Positions 45,501 through 51,900 of a stretch of DNA of 64,000 bases are shown piece after piece. The stretch covers positions 12,248 through 76,247 of the forward strand of contig DAIQOK010000018.1 in NCBI GenBank assembly GCA_036787895.1, read 5' to 3'. Position 1 is the first letter of the stretch, and the number at the start of each line of letters is the position of its first letter. This stretch comes from UBA7662 sp036787895 (GTDB taxonomy: Bacteria > Bacteroidota > Bacteroidia > UBA7662). Position numbers and translations under genes: made by a program. The notes beneath the pieces were generated by a model, which saw only the letters and a program-made list of their open reading frames with translations, made no database searches and had not been told where the DNA came from.

Positions 45501-45778
45501 GCAGCGGGGCATATAGGCATAACTTTAAAACGGCGGCGAGTCAGGCCTATGGCACCCAGGCGTTGGTGGCCTTGGGCGGCGGACAGTTTGGTTTGTATGC
45601 CGGCCGTGTAGAGAATAGCACGCCCTTTACCATCGACAGTCCCGACCGCACCACGGCCTGGGACGACCGCAACAAATTGGGTTATCAGCCTGCCGATGCC
45701 ACTTTAAAGGGTGCCATTGATGCCAGCGACCGTTCGGTAATCTGGAACAACCGGGGTAAAGTATCGCAAGTGCCTTAA
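36557..45778 (+). CDS. Giant secreted surface protein 1 (3073 aa) with dockerin-like C-terminal module
   Basis: Starts at TTG 36557 with a Sec signal peptide (VKRLFFALIFGLFVFLQTQAQ). Two copies of a ~200-residue module follow (about 24-215 and 225-430; GWT ... ASEGAS ... YRNV). Three long units then start near residues 435, 1321 and 2204 with a W-x5-W motif (LWSNPLSWTKDPSG, DSIGSWSTTGH, CDWNNLNSWSEDGHDG). They carry beta-helix-like repeats and end in a WRV/WEI/WQY domain. Two fibronectin-III-like domains (~2612, ~2735) are followed by a terminal module (~2857-3073) ending DASDRSVIWNNR...SQVP. No catalytic motif found; an adhesin or scaffold role is inferred. No type A T9SS tail. Identical at its 3' end to the next gene. 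Confidence 0.85.
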   Translation: MVKRLFFALIFGLFVFLQTQAQGVISLVNTTSYTSGGSNVTSFSLDIPAAVSQGDVLIAQIALRSTGTVNTPTGWTQISSVSATIRQAIFYRVVDGTEGASQLFDGWASTRAAGIMLAYRNVDIGDPVPVFSTANGNSGTLTVNALSAPTTNMRLVVFYSTQGGTITPNASLTSRNSAATTGNIMNINASDEEITATGSTGTKNGTASSARFITHMIALRPIPTQGIIEYIGSTNASATAFTVSLSPPSGTQQGDLMVVGVNRLNTNSISNISANGWTLLRQESNTDVRTAVFWKFAGASEGASTFGNNSASVRMTGVMLVYRNVNKKSPIVVDNGTASNSATTTVGSISPDVKETRLLAFFTGRRAADFDFLNYNGMTVRDSIKFTGSGNRLGILALDEFLSPSGATGTRVNTITSASTPYTAGITLSLRPEKTYFSYQNGLWSNPLSWTKDPSGTTLVPLIGEVPTPYDSVVILNGKTISLSANVATTNIGIRINNGGVLDLLTHELPTLTGLTGVGRLRSSRTTGGVTYMPTVLYSNNTLASASGGTLEYYCASNMTLNTGVSAYFNLILRRESAGTTVYTLASNVTVTNDLTINRASSGVSNLTFGNDGSARTLTVGRNLAVEAGCQIRPQNTAGLVTHNLSIGGDFVNNGSARFTNQTARDYEAAANNRVIQVTFTGSTDNKLDCFGETDFYRLIIDKGIDQTYVLTVNSTDTANFRLFAPINQANTGAADDPNPVVNKSLYLKNGTLRLKSNINLPYLTTGGNDFFIPQNAGLWVDGATVYSAFSGTSNRGFTVIGKLRLSAGELNSGQSAGFVYRIDGVIQIEGGTARVTQFRRSTAGTGFRAAYIQSGGLLIVSADEETNTGFASFSLPDVDCSFTMSGGEIRIGRAVSALAERGFHLGISPLNGNVTGGLIHIETTNATEFHISSTIPLFNLQISRQSSTANVVLDLPLQVKNNLTLSSSGNLNANGNNLTIGGNLTINTGTTLNNGANTLSFNGTAKQQFTVNGSLVNINALTIAKANDTLELAGSLSTFVVGGAFTMNANGVLNDNGKTLELQAAITHSGTHTGSGKILLTTASTRNIGGNGHGVFRNLELSGSVASTYTTTTNFRITGNLNFVGAQNRIFDIAGNNLTFDTLATVTGANATGPVRMIRTNGNQSAQGVTKIYNALSFTFPVGTNTDYSPATISFDIAPSQYGSITLRPVNNEHPNVTENGRSLTYYWRVVATGFTLGSAKVSHSYSYPQSKVVIATGITENGYVNARFNPTLASWVSGTSASIDSNNNIISYSGAGFETTIGGDYTAGDNSPVDPFGTVIIYYSYKTAARWDSIGSWSTTGHTGIQAMPAVIPNANSVVRVGNNHQINVISNGAVSGSLSVDSGAVIDVGTTTGHNFGALVGEGVSGKGTIRISSSAATAVFPSGDFNIFFGTEGGTVVYYRGSVNFTLPTTTNQYNMLVIELNSGGASDFIDLPNLDLTILNDFKVQGSASSRARLNTNANGNLTINRDLLVTGAGLRLRHAGSMDRSLTVFGKLEISSGASIDNSSEADRVHSLSVYGNVVNNGTLNLYANASRHTHLYMLGEANTAITGANGSASTSIYLLTINKGSSKTPVMNLDVAGTVTFNANNQWLSLQNGTFRLSRNSTLNLSSAAAQFAIPETAVFSVNNSSAIVNIGNAASDTADLLLRGRLELLDGTINIGNVANTNNNDIEIASAGIAELYVSGGTLNVNGSIRRGLSNAAGSLYFKQNGGVINIRGQAAYGQRGKLEVINSGSYFEMTGSSQINILRGGSASNADFYVRPDNGLVTGGTLSFAPLSAISTQNYTLDASVPIYNLAITGFNGSNLANVTLLVNNFTVLNNMTISANSAFICNDLNINVGALFTRVGTFTPGNNTVSFTSVNGATSGTFTGSNAFYNLKVNAAASLDLGANVLVNNNLTIETGATLVNGDNQLDLIRDLTNQGIHTSPSNSGTNGLRLIGTSQQLISGNGTFGNVIVNNSGNIEILGNITINNQLTMTAGLVDLGDRMLTLGVNATIVSASYSTSRMIRTNGVLSDGGIKKLYPAGTLDFLFPFGILNKYTPARVNVTANGAVGEVVAKPVSSKHPSTRVAAETQLNYFWEILTTGFSGLSATLTFNYTDAEVTTNESSWRGGRFAFPNWTPIGGSPGVVNAGTNTLTFSITGTINGGYTAGLEAEFAAVPTLYSRSAVCSTGCDWNNLNSWSEDGHDGLATNTLPNGQPMVIAGTDSVYFVGNNFVAESVRLDSGSILNMQATFGHNLGVVNGKGKIKISATASNLFVFPGGNYTAFASDTGGTVEFFGNTDGTLPATQASFYKLLFTGSSHRTQANIDIFVNGEWRMLAGVIDNTLNNKNISIRGDWINNASTGAYVPGSGKVMLTSSQPQSITGNFSTTFGKLETNGSGAKNLGQHIVINQELLLVNGRLYPGNYNIEMEFAATSGGSPGAAAMVVQNGTGRVRKKMNVTGNFTFPIGEETGVAEYSPTTVHFTTGAFAGGAYVEAQVFDNVSPLCSGTSNYISRYWQYNHTGITSFTVTASAQYLAADVVGTEAAIVTKMSRPSLPCIDGNLVNVGTKTLSINSDLLNQLSGGEPALPEPTIQASLMVFSLVTDSSMRVTVKRGNGSSRLVLAKAGSAVDATPIDFTSYAADSIFGDGAEIGTANYVLYAGTDSIFPIFGLNQETVYHFAVFEYNGSGAEANYLLGTPAIGNQTTWAVEPTVQASALQFTVVGTTTLNLKWTTGNGARRLVLGKANAAVDVVPVDGVAYTANASFGTGSELGTGNFVVFSSTIDSVVVTGLTMNTTYHFKVFEFNGTGGVQNYLTTAAPAADTFTSLLAALELWLEGGWNGADMDANLVDSLPLTQPYNQAPWNYAGTESVGSIPNADVVDWVLVELRAAGTAASATSATIKTRRAAFVLKNGQLVDLDGSSPLLLRPSEVGNFYAVIYHRTHIPAMSAAHLVFSSGAYRHNFKTAASQAYGTQALVALGGGQFGLYAGRVENSTPFTIDSPDRTTAWDDRNKLGYQPADATLKGAIDASDRSVIWNNRGKVSQVP
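44738..45759 (+). repeat. Long identical repeat, copy 1 (3' end of giant gene 1)
   Basis: 1,022 bp that I read as identical to 53461-54482. It covers the last fibronectin-like domain and the terminal module. Sequence diverges immediately upstream; first differences downstream are A/G at 45760 and G/A at 45772. Confidence 0.9.
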
Positions 45779-45900
45779 TTTTCCAAAATTCAGTTATCGT
45801 CTTATTATTGGATTATTTTCCAAAAATTAGATTAATTACATTTGTTAGAATGTCTTAAATGCAGCAATTTTACACGGCAAAATTATTGCACGTTTGAAGT

Positions 45901-48900
45901 ATGCGTCGATGTAAGCTCAAGGCTATCCCTTTATTTTTGTTTTTATTGCCTTGCTCTCTTTTCGGTCAGGGTATCAGTTTTGTAGGTTCGTCAACAGGAT
46001 TTTCGGCTGTCAGTGTCGCGAATTTTAATGTAAATGTTCCTGCCAATGTTCAGTTAAATGATTTTCTAATTGCTACCGTTAGTTGGCGTACAACTGCTGG
46101 TACCATAGCCACCCCGGCCGGCTGGACTTCTGCCTATCAAGTAGATAATAATTCTATTTCGACAGCAGTATTTTATCGATTTGCAAGTGCCAATGAACCG
46201 GTATCTTATAATTTTTCCAAGGACAATACAACCGCGACAACTGCAGGTATTATTTCAGCTTATCGCGGCGTAAGTTTGAAATCGCCACTTATCAATAATT
46301 CCGGGGGAACGGGCAACAATGCATCAGTCACTGCTCCAACCCGTACCACAGATGTAGATGAAGCCTGGTTAGTAGCATTTTTTTCGATCAAGGAAGATGT
46401 TTCCATTAGCCTGGCCACACCTGGCGGTATGAACAGGCGCTCGTTTGTACAGGCCACCGCGGCAGCTAATGATATTGCGGTATTGTTAACCGATGAAATT
46501 ATTCCGGTAGCGGGAGCAACGGGTACCCGGGTAAGCACGGCAGCCTTGAGTGATCGTTGGGTGGCCTATTCTATAGCTTTAAGGCCTGCTAAAATTTTTT
46601 ATAGTTACCAGTCCGGCCCCTGGAGTACGGCCAATTCCTGGACCAAAGATCCTTCAGGTACAACACTCCTGGATCCTGCGGTTCCGACCATCAACGATAG
46701 TGTTGTTGTATTGAATGGTCGTGTAATTACCTTGAGTGCCAGCGTAACCACTGCCAATATCGGTATAACCATTCAGGCCGGGGCGGTATTAGATTTGGTT
46801 GGCTTCGATTTGCCGGCCTTGAGCAGTTTGAACGGTCAAGGTGAGTTAAAAATCAGTAGAAATACTTCACCGGCTTATTTTCCGACTTCTGGTGCCAATG
46901 CTTTTAATCAGGCAGGTGGCGGTACAGTAAGCTATTATTATACTGGGGGAACTATCGATCTGAATACAGGAATTACAGAGTTTAATAATCTCCGGCTTAT
47001 TCGGGAAACAAGCGGTTCACAATTGTACCGATTGAATCACAATCTGACTTTACATGGGAATTTGATTTTGAGTCGCTCCGGAACAGCGGCTACCGAATTC
47101 AGGTTAGGGACTTCTGTTACTGCAAGGGAATTGGTGATCGGCGGGAATGTCGAAATTGCGCCTAATTGTTCACTTACGGTTCATACTGCCGGAAATCATT
47201 CGATAAGTGTAGCCGGGAATTTTGTTAATAACGGCCAGGTCAGACTAACAAACCAGAGTTCACCTGATTATCTCACCACCTATACCGGTGGATTAGCTAC
47301 TTTAACCTTTACAGGTGCTTCTAACGCCAGCTTTGATTGCAACGGCATTACCGACATTTACCGTTTGGTGCTCAATAAAGGCATTGACCAGACTTTTATG
47401 CTCACTGTCAATACCAATAACAGCGCAAATTTCAGGTTGATGGGCGAAAACGATCAGGGCAATACCCCGGCACAAACCACGACCGACCCGAATCCATTGG
47501 TGAATAAGGCACTTTCTTTGCGCAATGGCACCATTCGGTTCACGAGTAACATCAGTATCCCTAGTCTAACTGAAGGAGGTGATGATTTTTGGATTCCCCT
47601 AAATACTTGTCTTTGGGTTGATGGTGCTGATGTAGCAACAACAACCGTGGCCAATGGAACAGGCTATCAGGCAATCACAATCTCCGGTCGACTTCGTATT
47701 AGTTCTGGAACATTTACCACGGCCAATGCTGCTGGGTTGATCTACATTGGTGATGGTATTATTGACATTGAAGGCGGAACAACTACAGTTTGTCAGATGT
47801 GGAATATTGGCACCGGTCGGACGACTTTTCGTCAAACAGGTGGATTATGTATTCTCAATGCCATTGGTGAACCCAATGACGGACAGCCGGTTTTTAAATT
47901 AGAAAGTGTTGATGCCTCTTTTCAAATGAGTGGAGGCACTTTGAGAATAGCTAATCCCAGAACAGCCACTTATGGCGGGCTGGATATTAATGTATCTCCC
48001 TTGAATGCCAATGTTACAGGAGGTACAGTAGAGTTCATCACCACTGGCACCAATAATTTTGAGTTTCGTTCAACCGCTCCTTTTTACAATCTAATCATGA
48101 CGCGAAGTGGAGGCAGTGGCGTAATCCAACACCGGGTGAATCCACTGGTTATTTTGAACGACCTATCGATTACATCAAACCAAACCTATCAAGCCAATAA
48201 TTTTAATTTAACTGTTGGTCGGAACTTTACCATTGAGTCAGGTTCAACCTATACACCAGGCAGCAGCACACTTACGTTTAATGGTAGCGGTTTCCAGACC
48301 TTTAGTAATAGTGGTACAATAAGCGGTGGACTAAATCTGCTAACCATTTCTAAAACCGATACCCTGGTTTTGGCCGGTTCTGCAGCCACTTTTCAGGTGA
48401 ATAATACCTTTAACCTGAATCAAGGTGTAATTAACGACGGGGGAAAAACGCTTGAATTGCGGTCAAATATCATATTGAATGGAACACATACCGGTTCAGG
48501 TAATATACTGATGAATACAGCCAGCTCACGAACCATTAATGGAAATGGGAATGGTCAGCTGGCTAATGTTAATCTGAGTGGTCCGGCAAACAATACGACC
48601 TACACCTTAAATGCAGCACTTAAGGTAACAGGTGTCTTAAACTTTGTCGCCAGTGGCAGTAATCAGCGCATACTCGACCTGCAGCAACATAATTTGTTGC
48701 TGGATACGAATGCTAGCATCAGCAACAATAATTCCGTTCGTTTTATTCGTACCAATGGTTTTCAATCGGCTGGTGGGTTGACCAAGGTCTACAATAGCAA
48801 CACTTTTGTTTTCCCGGTAGGAACAGCCACAGATTATACTCCTGCGACCATTGGTTTTAATATCAATCCAACCAGTCGAGGGAGTATAACGGTAAAACCT

Positions 48901-51900
48901 GTGGCGTTCGAGCATCCGAGTGTTACAATTACCGGGAGATCCTTAGCGTATTATTGGCGGGTAAGTCAGGCAAATTTTGTGTTGGGCGCGGCAAAGGTCT
49001 CTCATGCATATACCTATGTTAATGCTGACATAATTACCGGGGCCAATATTACGGAAGATGGCTATGTAGCTGCCCGATTCGATATTGGTAACAATGGCTG
49101 GGTGCCGGGCACTGTGGCAGATGTGGATGATGCCGCGAATCAGATCAATTTTAATACGCCCACTTTTGAATCAACCATTGCAGGCGATTTTACAGCCGGG
49201 GATAATTCACCGGATAATCCATTCGGAACGGTTACCGTATATTATAGCCGTCAAAGTGGTCCCTATAACGATGTGAACACCTGGAGCACGGTTAGCCACT
49301 CGGTAAACTCTCCACCTGCATCTATTCCCAATGCCAACAGTATCGTGCGAATAGGTGACGGCTCGTCGGCATTTCACACCATTACAGTGAATGCCAATGG
49401 TGCGCTTTCAGGTAGTCTGGTCATTGGCGGTGGTTCAGTGCTGAATCTTGGTCAGACGACAGGTCATAATTTTGGCGCAATCGAAGGAGAAACAGTTTCC
49501 GGAAATGGTCGACTTCGTATCGACAGAAATGCAGCTACTTATATTTTTCCAGCCGGTGACTTCGGCACTTTTCTGGATGCTAACGGAGGAGAAGTGGAGT
49601 ACTACAACAGCACAGCGAACGCCGTTAACCTGCCTGAGAGCCCTGTTACTTACCGCAATCTAATTCTGAATGCACAATCGACAGGTATCATTACCCTACC
49701 AGCCGCTGCATTGCTGATTTACGATTCTCTCAAGTGTATTTCTGCTGCCAGTAGACAGGTATATTCTTATAATACAGCTGCCGCAGGAGGCAATATCACT
49801 GTTCTGAAAGATTTAGTTGTAGATGGCGGCATACTGGAAATCAGAAATACCGGCAATGCGCGAAATTGGCAAATTGGTGGAAACATTCGTGTAGCGGCCA
49901 GCGCTATTTTACGTGTTCAATCAGGAGGAACGAATACAACTCACACTTTTAACGTGAGTAGGAATATCATCAATAATGGAACGTTTGACTTTTTCCAGTC
50001 GGCTACCCTCAGCATAAACATCAATTTTACGGGAGATTCATTGGCGGCTATTACTGGTACCACCGGAGCTGCCACCACTGAGCTGGCTAATATTACGGTT
50101 GATAAAGGAAACAGCTGTGCAACAGGACTTACGATTAACGTTGCCGGAAGTTTAACAGCACCTGCCAACAATTGGTTGAACCTGGTGAATGGTTATGTAG
50201 ATTTTGCCAAATCGGCAACTACAATTACCCTAACCAATACTGCCAGTGTATTCGAAATTCCAGCCAGTAGTTGTTTGAAATTGAGTGGTACAAGTTCTAC
50301 GATTTGGGTGGGGAATGTCGCGAGCGACGCTGCCGATTTAGCGTTGCGCGGTACACTGGAGATCAGTAACGGCACATTTAACATCGGGAATACCGCTAAT
50401 AACAATAACAATGATATTGAAATTGCACCAGCTGGTAATCCGAAACTATTCGTTACCGGCGGTGTGCTGAATGTCAATGGTCAAATCAGACGCTCACTGG
50501 CCAGTACGGCAGGGGCTTTGTTTTACAGACAAGCGAATGCCAGTACCGTAAATATTTATGGCCGCAATCACAATTCAGCCCGAGGTAAAATTGAGGTAGT
50601 TAACAACACTGCCTTTTTTGAAATGACAGGTTCTCCTACGCTGAATATTTATCGGGGTGGAGCGGTAACTTTTGCCGATTTGTATGTCCGACCCGATAGC
50701 AGTTTTGTGAATGGTGGCACTGTAAGGTTAAAACCAACAGCTGTGGGCAGCAGTCAGGTTTACCGTTTTGATGTAACCTACAGTTTTTGGAATCTTGAAA
50801 TCGAAGGCGATGGTGCAAATACAGCCACTGTCGAATTGACAGTGAACAGCCTGAATGTTAACAATGAACTCCGGTTGCTTACCAACAGTACCCTCAATAC
50901 CAATGATTTGAATGTAACCATAGGTGCAAAGTTGGAACGAATTGGAGCTTATAATGCCGGAGCTAATACCACCCGGATCAATGGAAATCCCAGCCAGATT
51001 CTGGGTGCCATGACTGGTACTAACGCTTTCAACAATTTTATTGTAGGTTCTGCTGCCGCACTCACGCTTCAAACCGCCAGTCCAATTCGGATCAACGGAC
51101 TCTTTACCATAGAAACAGCCGCTACCATTAACGACAATGCCCAGGAAATTGATTGCCGCGGCAATGTGGTGAACAATGGTGCGCACAATAGCCCCAGCAA
51201 TAGCTCTGTCAATACCCTTACCCTGGCTGGGACACCCACACAACAAATAAGTGGTAATGGTAGCTTTGGCAATATAGTGGTTAACAATGGTAACAATGTT
51301 AATTTTCTAGGTGAATTCACCATCAATCGTCGATTGACACTAACCTTGGGTATCGTTGATCTTGGAGATAGAAAATTAACGATTGGCGTCACAGGAGAAG
51401 TTACCGGTTCATTCAGTAATGGACGTATGATACGCACCAATGGCGTATTGAGTGATGGGGGATTGACCAAAAATTATCCGGGCAGTTCGCATAATTTTTT
51501 ATTTCCTGTAGGTGTAGGTGCGCGGTATACACCGGCACGCATTAACCTAACCGCCAACGGAAATGCAGGCACGCTTACGGTTAAACCCATCAATGTTAAA
51601 CACCCATCAACACGCGATGCCGCAGAAAAACAATTGAATTTTTATTGGCAGGTAGATAGTACCGGTTTTGGTGGCCCCGTTACAGCAACCCATACCTATC
51701 ATTATATCAATTCTGATGTTACTGGTACTGAATCGAGTTATCGTTTCGGTCGTTATGTTTTTCCCAATTGGGTGCCCATCAATGGGGTGGCAGGTACCAT
51801 TTCCGCGACAGGCGATAGTATTCATAATGTTGGTGTAAACTATCTCACTGGCGGTATGACAGCTGGTGAAACCAGCGAGTTTGCCGCTGTAAGTACCTAT